From Hamiltosporidium magnivora (lineage: Eukaryota; Microsporidia; Dubosqiidae), in the NCBI GenBank assembly GCA_004325065.1, contig PITI01000365.1, forward strand, positions 1 through 13,590: a stretch of DNA of 13,590 nucleotides, in the 5' to 3' direction. A program made the position numbers and the translations under genes. The notes beneath the pieces are model-generated. The model ran no database searches, had not been told where the DNA came from, and worked only from the letters and a program-made list of their open reading frames with translations. The stretch's first letter is position 1, and each line of letters opens with the position of its first letter. Shown here piece after piece: positions 1-7,282 of this stretch.

Positions 1-636
1 AAAGAAGTTGGTAGAGTCAGTATATTAGATAATCAATGCAATGTATTATATGACAAAATAATAAACCCAGAAAATGAAATAATGGATTATTTAACAGAGT
101 ATAGTGGTTTAGATAAGGATAGTTTTGAACATGCAGTTTCTTTTTTAGAAATGAAAAATGATTTGAAAAAAATTATTGGAAAAAATACAATAATTTTAGG
201 ACATTCGTTATTCAATGATTTAAATGTTTTGAAGATTTATCATGATAGATTAATAGATACTTCTCATTTATATAAAACCAAAGATAATTACAAAACATCT
301 TTAAAGAATCTTTCTAAAAAATATCTAAATAAAGAAATTCAATCAAATAGTCATTGCTCTATTGAAGATGCAAAAGTATGCTTAGAATTATTAGCTCTTA
401 AAATAAATGAAATGAAGGATCTTGTAGAGAATGATTCTGCAAATATTAATTATAATACACAAATTAATATTATAAGTATTTTTGAAATATCAAATTACAT
501 TGAAAAGAGAAATATAAACATTATAAAGTGCTCTTATGAAGATTTAGATGTCTTGAATTGTGACGTTTTAAAAAAGAATGATTGTGTTTTTATGTTTTTC
601 ACGCAAGGAAATTCACACGTTGTTTGTTGCTATTAA
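1..636 (+). CDS. RNA exonuclease, REX1/REXO family (DEDDh), 3' part only
   Basis: The reading frame is open from the first base and ends at TAA (634-636), giving 211 codons. The ATG at base 82 is internal, because codons before it also match the family (GRVSILD, then VLYDKIINPENEIMDYLTEYSG, split here only for description). The first catalytic motif (DCE) would lie just left of the window. Exo II is visible around codons 63-80 (ILGHSLFNDL, Asp at codon 73). Exo III is at codons 118-123 (HCSIEDA, His118 and Asp123), the DEDDh arrangement. Family members trim 3' ends of 5S rRNA, tRNA and other small RNAs in the nucleus. After the nuclease domain about 65 residues remain (146-211) that I do not recognise; they end in a Cys/Val-rich tail. 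No intron is visible in the part shown. The family call is firm; the choice between REX1, REX3 and REX4 types is less certain. Confidence 0.88.
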   Translation, partial: KEVGRVSILDNQCNVLYDKIINPENEIMDYLTEYSGLDKDSFEHAVSFLEMKNDLKKIIGKNTIILGHSLFNDLNVLKIYHDRLIDTSHLYKTKDNYKTSLKNLSKKYLNKEIQSNSHCSIEDAKVCLELLALKINEMKDLVENDSANINYNTQINIISIFEISNYIEKRNINIIKCSYEDLDVLNCDVLKKNDCVFMFFTQGNSHVVCCY

Positions 637-660
637 TAATATAAATTTTCTATGCCTTGG

Positions 661-666
661 AATAAA
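661..666 (+). promoter_or_regulatory. Possible polyadenylation signal for the exonuclease gene
   Basis: An AATAAA hexamer lies 24 bases after the TAA stop. It fits the short 3' untranslated regions expected in compact eukaryotic genomes. In DNA this AT-rich the hexamer also occurs by chance, so support comes mainly from all five genes having one close by. Confidence 0.4.
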
Positions 667-1146
667 GTATATAGAAATGTAAGAATGTTTTGACGAGACG
701 ATTTAAACTTTCAATATTAGATACAAAGTATATAATTTTTTGTTCTCTAATATATTTTTAAAAGTCAATATTAAATTTCAGGACTAATATACATTAGTAA
801 AGTATTCAATTCATGTTCTGTATATTCCAATATTTTCTGATTTTTCATATCTATTAGATATCTGCTTGTTTTGGAATTGTGAATTATATTTCTCTATCAA
901 CTTCTCCAGATAAAATTATGATGATCAGTATACATTCTTGATATAAAACTTATTTGTATCTCACTTTTTATTCTAAAAAATTCAAGTTATTTTATTTCTG
1001 GTATTATTCTTAGTAAAATTCTACTCATAATAAAAACTTTTAAAGTAAATTTTCTATTATTTGGTAACAGTAAGATTTAAAAGGATTAAACCCTGAATTT
1101 TTTTTAACTCTAAATATTTGAATAAAACTTTATATTTTTCATGAAA

Positions 1147-1353
1147 TTTTACTTCAAATTTCCTTTTAAATCAAAAGTTAAACCGAATATTGTAAATAAT
1201 TTATCGAGTAAAATATTTTACTTCAAATTTCCTTTTAAATCAAAAGTTAAACCGAATATTTGAAATAATTTATCGAGTAAAATATTTTACTTCCTATTTC
1301 CTTCGAAATCAAAAGTTTAACCAAATAATATGAAATAATTTTCTACTAAAAGA
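1147..1353. repeat. Tandem repeat, 69-base unit, three copies
   Basis: Copies begin at 1147, 1216 and 1285, each with TTTTACTTC. Copies 1 and 2 differ at only two positions by my alignment (attgtaaat against atttgaaat). Copy 3 keeps the exact 69-base spacing but is clearly diverged. The graded divergence suggests a recent duplication of the first two units on top of an older one. No coding potential is seen in the unit. Confidence 0.85.
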
Positions 1354-1814
1354 TATCTAATTATATTTAAAATCTAAGATAAATATTAAGTCAATTATTA
1401 CAAATATTTCTACGAAATCTTAGATTTACTTCAATATTAAATTTATTTTTATATTTTCTTAAATATTTCCTTATTTAGATCGTATTGAGCTTTGATATAA
1501 AACAATATAACGGCTGGTAAGATCAATAAGTTTATTAATTTCAATTATGAAATAGAAAGCTAATTTAATGATTAGAAGTCTCTTAAAAAAATATTTATTG
1601 GATTACTAATTCATCAGTAAAAATGAAATCATAATTTTAAAGAAAGTTCTTTTATTATTAAAAATTTAATTTTTAGATTAGATAATGGATTATATTAGAA
1701 ATAATAATCTTATATATAGTTAACAGACTATTTATTAAAACAGTTTTATTTTCGTATTTTGAAGATATTTTTTTGTGTTTAAGTCTAAAGAGCTTGAGTA
1801 AAATTACTATCTAT

Positions 1815-2048
1815 TGTCTCTCCTGATTATTTAATATTCTGTTACTATCTAAATATATTTTTTATCGATAAGCTCTAAAAATGGCTTTCCGTTGTCTCTT
1901 ACTGAGTAGTTAATAGCATTTTAATATCTTAATATATATTATGGATAAGTCTTTGCGAAATTTCTTATTTAGTCTCTTACTGAGAAGTTAATATCTTTTT
2001 ATGATCTAAATATATTTAATATTGTTCATTATGTATAATTCTGGTTTA
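1815..2048. repeat. Diverged tandem repeat, 78-base period, about three copies
   Basis: The block TGTCTC(T)(T/C)(A/C)CTGA followed by AGTTAATA-like sequence recurs with GTCTC at 1816, 1894 and 1972, an exact 78-base period. Between the anchors, ATCTAAATATATTT-like text and GGATAAGTCT/CGATAAGCTCT-like text also recur at matching offsets. Copies are much less alike than in the neighbouring 69-base array, so this array is older. The third copy fades toward its right end. Confidence 0.65.
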
Positions 2049-2711
2049 TTCAATAATAAATTATTAAATTAAAACGGGTTTCTACAAATAATTCTGGTTT
2101 AATGCTTAAAATATCAAAAGATTCAATATAGACTGTAAAATTTGGCAATATGTAAATATATGAATTATTTTTCTGTAATAAAATACTAAAAATTTAAATA
2201 TAAATACAAAATATTGGAATATTTAACTATATAATTAAATTTATAATTTGATTTAATTGCTTGTGATAAGTAAAAAAAATATTGAATAAAAGAATTAAAA
2301 AAACAGTTGGTTTGAAATTCTAAACGAAAAATTCTATTTAAATACTTGAAAGAAGTATAAAAGAGCTTATATTAATCGGATGGTGTTGCTTTAGTAAGGG
2401 AAAATGTTGAATTAAACTTAAATTTCTTAGTTGTAGTTGTAAAATGTTTTTATCTGAATTAAGAAGAAATCAAAATTATACTTGAAAAGTGTTTACAGTA
2501 CCTGATATTTTATAAAATATAGCTATATCTTTCTAAATTAAATATAAATATGAATAATTAAGCATAAAAAAAGTTTATTTTTTACTTAAAGATGGTATTT
2601 GTTAGTATTTCTTTTTTTGTGCACAACAATTACATCCTTCTAGAATCAAGAAATATGACACAGTGTAACACATAGACATGTTTAAGATAAGTATATCTAG
2701 CGGTATTATTT

Positions 2712-2735
2712 AAGTTATGATATATAGTATAACTT
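2712..2735. repeat. Short inverted repeat, 7-base arms
   Basis: AAGTTAT and ATAACTT form perfect 7-base arms around a 10-base AT-rich loop. In sequence of this composition such a hairpin can arise by chance. It has no obvious partner gene and I assign no function. Confidence 0.3.
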
Positions 2736-2985
2736 TATATCGGTATAATTTTATAAATAATAAATTCAAATGTAATGAAATCGGTATCAATGGTGCACTT
2801 GAATTTTTGATCACAGAAGATTAAATTATATAACAAAATTTTAGCTTTAGAAAGAATAAAATAAGTAAAAAAAATAAGAATACACTTGAAATATCCTATT
2901 TGACGTATAAATTGATCGAATTGATAAAAGTATGCAGTAGAATAAAGATTTTTAAATTGAAGTAAATTTTATGACTAAAACACCA

Positions 2986-2991
2986 TTTATT
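2986..2991 (-). promoter_or_regulatory. Possible polyadenylation signal for the secreted-protein gene
   Basis: On the minus strand AATAAA lies 24 bases past the TAA stop of the gene at 3016-3570, a spacing like that of the exonuclease gene. It may be chance in AT-rich DNA. Confidence 0.4.
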
Positions 2992-3015
2992 TAAATCCCA
3001 TTATTTCAAACCTCG

Positions 3016-3570
3016 TTAATATGCCTTAAGCTTAGATCCTTTCTTTTTTGGCTTCAGACCCGAAGTTTGTTCTGGGGCTGCTGCTCCTCCTTCACCACCT
3101 TCTTCGCCTTCTCCTTCTTCACCGCCTTCTTCTGCAGGTGGTTTTTCGTTCGTTTTGTTATCAGAGGGTTTAACAGTTGTTTCTATCATACCCTTAATGA
3201 AGTTAAAGTTTTGTCCGTTCTTCTCCGTAGATCCGTTGGCAGCCATGTGGAACATACTGCTAGAAAGAGCGCTTAAAGTAGAAGGCAAAGACTGATACTG
3301 TCCGGATTTTAAAGGATTGGCAAATATAGTGTAGACAGAAACAGGCACTAGACCATTAAGTCTGGCTTCTCTTGCAATATCTGTTTCTCCCGGATTCTGT
3401 CCCAAGACTTTCTTGTCTTCTTCACTAATTTCAATAATTGTGGCATTTTCACATACGAGTGGCCTCGCAATATCGGTATTGTTTGTCTCCGTTTTTGCAT
3501 CTGTCTCTCCATCTTGTGAATAACACATTCCAAAAAATATCAAAGGTAATGTTGCAATGAAGAATAGCAT
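3016..3570 (-). CDS. Small secreted protein with Glu/Gly-rich tract and basic C-terminus
   Basis: I start the gene at the ATG at 3570, giving 184 residues. A longer reading begins at TTG (3591), but that codon overlaps a TATATAA box and non-ATG starts are not expected in a eukaryote. Residues 1-18 are a clear signal peptide (hydrophobic, ending MCYS before QDG). The mature part has one cysteine (Cys40), TDIAR twice (32-36 and 63-67), a central stretch rich in Ser and hydrophobic residues, an acidic Glu/Gly tract (147-162) and a lysine-rich tail ending KPKKKGSKLKAY. There are four N-x-S/T sequons. Base composition is clearly more GC-rich than in the neighbouring genes, which can mark a highly expressed or foreign gene. 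I do not recognise the family. A secreted or spore-surface role is inference from the signal peptide and charge pattern only. Confidence 0.85.
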   Translation of the reverse strand: MLFFIATLPLIFFGMCYSQDGETDAKTETNNTDIARPLVCENATIIEISEEDKKVLGQNPGETDIAREARLNGLVPVSVYTIFANPLKSGQYQSLPSTLSALSSSMFHMAANGSTEKNGQNFNFIKGMIETTVKPSDNKTNEKPPAEEGGEEGEGEEGGEGGAAAPEQTSGLKPKKKGSKLKAY

Positions 3571-3939
3571 TAACCATTTCTTCAAACACAATTATATAGT
3601 TTTTCCTCTCACAATATTTCAATTTCCACCAATAGATTTACTGATGTTAATACAGTTTCAGCCACGATTTACATGTTTTAGAGATTACTTAAACAATGTT
3701 TGAAATTTTTTACAATGTTTTATCTTTAAAACATTTAAAATAAAAGTATAATTTAATTAATATTTCCTCTTTATTTCAAATATTATTTTTTTTTAATAAT
3801 TTCATAATATAGCAAGTATTTATGCAAAAATATAAATAAAATTTTCGATCTGTTACATTTTTATGTATCAGTTCTTAAACATTACGTAATTTTGATAAAG
3901 GATTTGATTTAAATAAAACTTTTATGAACAGAAAGAATA
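3571..3939. other. Divergent promoter spacer (369 bases)
   Basis: This stretch separates the starts of the secreted-protein gene (-) and the ubiquitin protease gene (+), so it must hold both promoters unless their controls lie inside genes. Apart from the TATATAA box near the left end I see only AT-rich sequence with T- and A-runs. An out-of-frame ATG at 3924 precedes the protease start. Confidence 0.5.
3592..3598 (-). promoter_or_regulatory. TATA-like box of the secreted-protein gene
   Basis: TATATAA on the minus strand lies about 22-28 bases before the ATG at 3570. This distance would leave almost no 5' untranslated region, as reported for many microsporidian genes. It supports the ATG at 3570 as the start. 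Confidence 0.4.
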
Positions 3940-5040
3940 ATGAAAGATTTAAACATGGAAACAAACTTACTTTACGATTCTTCTACTTTTTCAAGAAATA
4001 GAAATAAAAAATACAAAAATTGGCACAAAAAAATTTATTCAAATACTTATAATTCAACAGATTACAACAACATCAACACCCCTTTAAATTATTTATGTTG
4101 TGATTTTTATTCTTCAAATAATAAATCTTTGATAGGCAACCCTATGGCTGTCCAAGAGATACGCTTAAATCCGAGACCAGCAGGCCTTATAAATAAGAAA
4201 AATGATTGTTTTTTTAATTCGGTGATGCAATGTATACTCTCCTTACATCCTCTTACTTCATTCTATGACTCAAATGTTTTTAATGATAATCAAAAATTTT
4301 CAAAGTCTTTTCAAGATTTTATTAGAATTTATAAATCAAAATCCGTGGTAAATCCTTCGGATTTGATAAATGTTTTAGGTAGAAAAATATTTATTTTGGA
4401 TTCAAATCAACAAGATTGTCATGAATTCTTGACATTATTTTTTTTACATTTATACATCGAACTAAATGGGAAAGTTAATGATTTAATAAGTAGTTTGAGT
4501 GAATTTGATAAAAAAAAGCAGGAAAATTTTATTGCTCGTACGTTTTTTGGATTGCAGAAATCTATTGTTATATGTGGAATGTGTAATCAAAAGAAGGAGA
4601 AAATAGAACATTTTTCTTGCTTGACTTTGAAATTAGAAAATAGTATTTATGAAAGTATGAAGTCGTACGAAAAAGAGGAAATCTTATCTGGAGATAATGC
4701 ATGGAAATGTGATTTTTGCGGTAAAAAAAATAAAACAACAAAATTAATGCAAATCGTTGAATACCCAAAAATTTTAATAATACAATTGGTTAGATTCTAT
4801 TCTCATACCAATAAAGACAGTAGAAAGATCGATGTTGATGGAATTTTACAATTTAAAAATACAAAATATAAAATTGTAGGTTATGCTTGTCACAGTGGGA
4901 CAGTAAGAAATGGGCATTACGTCTCATTTGGATCAAGAAATGGAGAGTGGTTTTATTTTGATGACGAGCATTACAAGAAACAAGAAAGTATCAAACTTAA
5001 TGAAACGGATGCCTACGTTTTATTTTACATTGCCCTTTAG
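3940..5040 (+). CDS. Ubiquitin-specific protease (peptidase family C19)
   Basis: This is a 366-residue deubiquitinase that cleaves ubiquitin from proteins. Residues 1-70 are Asn/Ser/Tyr/Lys-rich and probably disordered. The catalytic domain starts at about 72. The Cys box (82-98) has Cys90, with the oxyanion Asn85, but reads NKKNDC where the family usually has N-x-G-N-T-C. QQDCHEF (157-163) is the second conserved block. Two Cys pairs, C212/C215 and C257/C260, form the expected zinc ribbon of the fingers subdomain. The His box holds GHY (His326) and FDD (Asp341/Asp342), completing the triad, and the protein ends just after a DAYVLFY-type motif. All catalytic residues are present, so the enzyme is probably active. 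I chose the ATG at 3940; Met6 (3955) is an alternative. The protein is short for the family, fitting genome reduction. No intron is seen. Its substrate cannot be told from sequence. Confidence 0.93.
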   Translation: MKDLNMETNLLYDSSTFSRNRNKKYKNWHKKIYSNTYNSTDYNNINTPLNYLCCDFYSSNNKSLIGNPMAVQEIRLNPRPAGLINKKNDCFFNSVMQCILSLHPLTSFYDSNVFNDNQKFSKSFQDFIRIYKSKSVVNPSDLINVLGRKIFILDSNQQDCHEFLTLFFLHLYIELNGKVNDLISSLSEFDKKKQENFIARTFFGLQKSIVICGMCNQKKEKIEHFSCLTLKLENSIYESMKSYEKEEILSGDNAWKCDFCGKKNKTTKLMQIVEYPKILIIQLVRFYSHTNKDSRKIDVDGILQFKNTKYKIVGYACHSGTVRNGHYVSFGSRNGEWFYFDDEHYKKQESIKLNETDAYVLFYIAL

Positions 5041-5054
5041 AATAATTGAAAATC

Positions 5055-5060
5055 AATAAA
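5055..5060 (+). promoter_or_regulatory. Possible polyadenylation signal for the ubiquitin protease
   Basis: AATAAA lies 14 bases after the TAG stop (5038-5040). It matches the position of the hexamer at the other genes. Confidence 0.4.
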
Positions 5061-5253
5061 AATTATTGTGGTTTATTATTTTTTGCATAAAGAAACTGTT
5101 GCTATATTTTCTTTAATTTATCTTTTAAGATAAATATGTTTACCTTTTTAAATTGATATAATATGAATTTGAGAAAAAAATTGTATTTTTTTAAGTAAAA
5201 ATGTAAATTAAAAAAAATTCAAGTAACTTTTGTACTGTACTTACTCAATAAAA

Positions 5254-5319
5254 TTACGACTCATTAGGAGTCCTAATCTCATTTACCAATAACTTCCACC
5301 TGTCACCATCAAGCGTCAT
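5254..5319 (-). pseudogene. Possible relic of a reverse-transcriptase C-terminus (21 codons)
   Basis: A minus-strand frame runs from ATG (5319) to TAA (5254-5256). It encodes a peptide beginning MTLDGDRWKLLVNE and ending in TPNES. An in-frame stop lies three codons upstream of the ATG. Its composition is protein-like in an otherwise A/T-only region. A D-R-x-W-x-x-L-like pattern close to a stop codon is typical of the C-terminal end of many non-LTR reverse transcriptases; here it is DRWKLL. The match is short, so this is a suggestion, not an identification. It could equally be a chance frame or a relic of another gene. Confidence 0.25.
5263..5277. repeat. Perfect palindrome with one-base centre
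   Basis: ATTAGGA-G-TCCTAAT is a 7-base perfect inverted repeat around one G. It lies inside the coding-like patch, so it may be an accident of that sequence. No function is assigned. Confidence 0.3.
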
Positions 5320-5763
5320 TATTTTGACTTAAAAATGTTGAATAAATTAAAGATTTGGAAATTTTTTTTAACCAAGAATTTATTAAATTAAAATTTTGAC
5401 TTAAAAACGTAAATATATTCAATTTGAAATTAAAAGATTCTTATATTTTTAAAAAAAAGCAAACCTTTGTTCTATAAAGATGTAACATTTTAAATAAGAA
5501 ATTAAAAAAATATTTTATTAAAAAAAAATAAAAGCAAAAACTTAAATATTTATGTTAAACGTAGAATTACATTAAAATCATGAAAAAATAAAACTTGTAC
5601 CAATTTTTTTACAAACTCTAAATCGAATTAAAAAAGGGATTTTTTTGGAATTATAATAATTTAAAGAAAAAAATAAAAACTTTTATAAAATTTAAATCAA
5701 ATTAAAAATAAATTTCTTAAAAAAATACAAAATTAAAATTAGAATTTCTAAATAATTAAATAT

Positions 5764-5769
5764 TTTATT
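5764..5769 (-). promoter_or_regulatory. Possible polyadenylation signal abutting the lysine-rich gene
   Basis: On the minus strand AATAAA begins directly after the TAG stop codon of the gene at 5770-6531. If used, the 3' untranslated region would be only the bases up to the cleavage site. Confidence 0.35.
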
Positions 5770-6531
5770 CTATTTTATGTTATTGAGATATTCTTTTAAA
5801 CCCATACTAATCTTTTCATCAATAATATTAAAATCAGATGAATCTTCTTGACAATTCATAGCTTTAATTTTTAAATTAATTTTTTTCTTCGATTTTTTTT
5901 GTTTTTTATCTTTTTTTGAGATATCTTCTTCTGCTGAATTATCATATTCATCAGGTTTATTAGTGGGTGAAAAATATTCTGAGAGAGGAAATTGAAGCTG
6001 GTCAGATAAAGATTTATCATCAAATGGAGTAATTATATGTTCTTCTGCTTTCTTTTCAGTTGCACTGGACTCATACTCTTTTAAAAGTAGAGAATAGTCT
6101 TCTTCTTTGTCAGTATTCTTACTTTTCTTATGTTTTTTATCTTTTTTGGTTTTTGGTGTCTTTTTTAATTTTACATTCGGTGTGAAATCTTGCTTAAATA
6201 ATTTTCCCAAAGTAGAAACCGATTCTGATTCATTTTGCATGGGTTTTCCGTTAGAAATCATGGACACATTTAAAAGTCCTTTGCTTTTCTTAAATTCAAC
6301 ATTTCTATCATCTTTTACTGTCTTTTGTTTACTGCTTTTCTTCTTTTTACTCTTCGAACTCTTTGTCTTCGACTTTTTACTTCGTAGTCTTTGTTTTGGC
6401 GCATCTTCATCTGCACTCATCAAACTCATCAGAGACATACTATATGCTCCACGAGTATAAAACTTCTTTTTTTCGTACGATTTAAAAGGCCGTAAAAGCT
6501 CTCTAATAAACTGTTCAATACAATCTTTCAT
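5770..6531 (-). CDS. Lysine-rich protein, probably nuclear, no recognised family
   Basis: This frame encodes 253 residues from ATG (6531) to TAG (5770-5772). The N-terminus (1-22) is an amphipathic-looking helix (CIEQFIRELLRPF). SMSLMSLMSADEDAP follows at 31-45. Three lysine clusters, at about 50-70 (SKKSK, SKKKK), 121-142 and 206-222, resemble repeated nuclear-localisation or nucleic-acid-binding tracts. They alternate with acidic, Ser-rich linkers (155-205, 228-240). There is no signal peptide, membrane segment or catalytic motif. The charge pattern suggests a disordered nuclear or nucleolar protein, perhaps a chromatin or ribosome-assembly factor, but that is inference. Lysine-rich frames can also arise in A-rich DNA; the length, the mixed non-Lys segments and the adjacent AATAAA argue for a real gene. 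Confidence 0.75.
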   Translation of the reverse strand: MKDCIEQFIRELLRPFKSYEKKKFYTRGAYSMSLMSLMSADEDAPKQRLRSKKSKTKSSKSKKKKSSKQKTVKDDRNVEFKKSKGLLNVSMISNGKPMQNESESVSTLGKLFKQDFTPNVKLKKTPKTKKDKKHKKSKNTDKEEDYSLLLKEYESSATEKKAEEHIITPFDDKSLSDQLQFPLSEYFSPTNKPDEYDNSAEEDISKKDKKQKKSKKKINLKIKAMNCQEDSSDFNIIDEKISMGLKEYLNNIK

Positions 6532-6680
6532 TACTTAACTTTTTATTTTTCATTTCTATGAATCGTTTTTGTAACAATGTGGTAGAAAGAAATTTAAAAC
6601 ACAGCTGATAGCGTTTTAAATCTAACCATCCTGGTCATTCTTGATAAAAAAAAAGATTAAAAAATATTTTGTTATTCGAT

Positions 6681-6828
6681 TTCAAAATAAATTTACTTTA
6701 AATTCTTTGGAAGTATTTAAAACATTTATTTTTATATATTTTGATGTTTGATATTTCATTATAAATTTACTTTAACTTCTATGGAAGTATTTAAAACATT
6801 TATTTTTATATATTTTGATGTTTGATTC
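6681..6828. repeat. Direct tandem duplication, 74-base unit, two copies
   Basis: Copies run 6681-6754 and 6755-6828. They differ at about five positions, mostly in the first 25 bases. The right part, from GGAAGTATTTAAAAC to TTTTGATGTTTGAT, is identical in both. It lies about 150 bases upstream of the lysine-rich gene start. Confidence 0.85.
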
Positions 6829-6973
6829 TGTATGGTTATGTTTTTGATTAAAATTTTTTAAAATTACAGTTTTTCAAATTAAACTTCATAAATTAATTTT
6901 TATAGTTTACGTTGTAAATAATATCTATAAACTTATAAATTAAATTGAAAATTTTGATCTTGAAATTCTTAGC

Positions 6974-7008
6974 TGTAAATCGATTATTCGGGCTCGATTG
7001 GATTTACA
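6974..7008. repeat. Inverted repeat, 8-base arms
   Basis: TGTAAATC (6974-6981) and GATTTACA (7001-7008) are perfect 8-base arms around a 19-base loop that contains ATTCGGGCTCG, unusually GC-rich for this region. AATCGA and TCGATT offer an alternative inner pairing. I tested it mentally as a tRNA and it does not fit. It could be part of a relic or a structured transcript. Confidence 0.35.
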
Positions 7009-7210
7009 AATTTATAATTTTTTCAAAAAAATTAAGTCAAAAAACGTTTTTTTACAAAATTTTCTAAATCAATCAAATTTTTAAAAATTGTGAATAAACC
7101 AATTTAAGAAAACTCTTCACAAATAAAATTTCCAAATGAATATACTTTTTTACTGTATATATACTATCATAGTTAGATATTGGAAACTGATTAGAGAAAT
7201 TAGTTGATTT

Positions 7211-7282
7211 ACTTTTTTTAGTAAGGAGGCCAAGGCTCGTGCAAGTCTGTAGCGCCGAGGAAAATAAATACTTTATTAGTAA
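7211..7282 (+). mobile_element. 5'-truncated non-LTR/SINE tail with target-site duplication
   Basis: The segment 7225-7269 matches the 3' tail of the larger element that ends near 8820. Shared landmarks are GGCCAA(A/G)GCTC and CTGTAG(T/C)GCC followed by AGGA and an A-rich end. By eye about 30 of 39 positions agree. It is flanked by ACTTTTTTTAGTAA (7211-7224) and ACTTTATTAGTAA (7270-7282), direct repeats that differ by one insertion and one substitution. A short 3'-end fragment between direct repeats is what target-primed reverse transcription leaves when it stops early. The moderate divergence from the other copy suggests different insertions of related elements, not a local duplication. Confidence 0.65.

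Larger units (their letters stand above)
637..3015. other. Gene-free AT-rich spacer with two tandem-repeat arrays
   Basis: About 2.4 kb lies between the stop codons of the exonuclease gene (+) and the secreted-protein gene (-). I find no ATG-started frame with protein-like composition on either strand. The contents I can support are a 69-base tandem repeat (1147-1353), a diverged 78-base tandem repeat (1815-about 2048) and a short inverted repeat (2712-2735). The rest is homopolymer-rich A/T sequence with no feature I can name. Confidence 0.7.
5041..5769. other. Spacer between convergent genes, A-rich, with a small coding-like patch
   Basis: This is the shared 3' region of the ubiquitin protease (+) and the lysine-rich gene (-). 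Most of it is A- and T-runs. The patch at about 5254-5325 is visibly richer in G and C and contains a 21-codon minus-strand frame (listed separately). ATTTTGACTTAAAAA occurs at 5321 and again at 5393, 72 bases apart, followed by weakly similar text, perhaps an eroded tandem duplication. No other feature is seen. Confidence 0.6.

Noticed and set aside
3067..3276. Frames inside the secreted-protein gene on the plus strand and in a second minus frame (3348-3533)
   Set aside because: They are shadows of the real gene, which has the signal peptide, ATG and promoter box.
4568..4768. 66-codon minus-strand frame inside the ubiquitin protease
   Set aside because: It lies wholly opposite conserved catalytic-domain sequence.
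6107..6460. 117-codon Phe/Leu-rich plus-strand frame
   Set aside because: It is the complement of the Lys/Glu-rich gene, hence its apparent hydrophobicity; it also lacks independent support.
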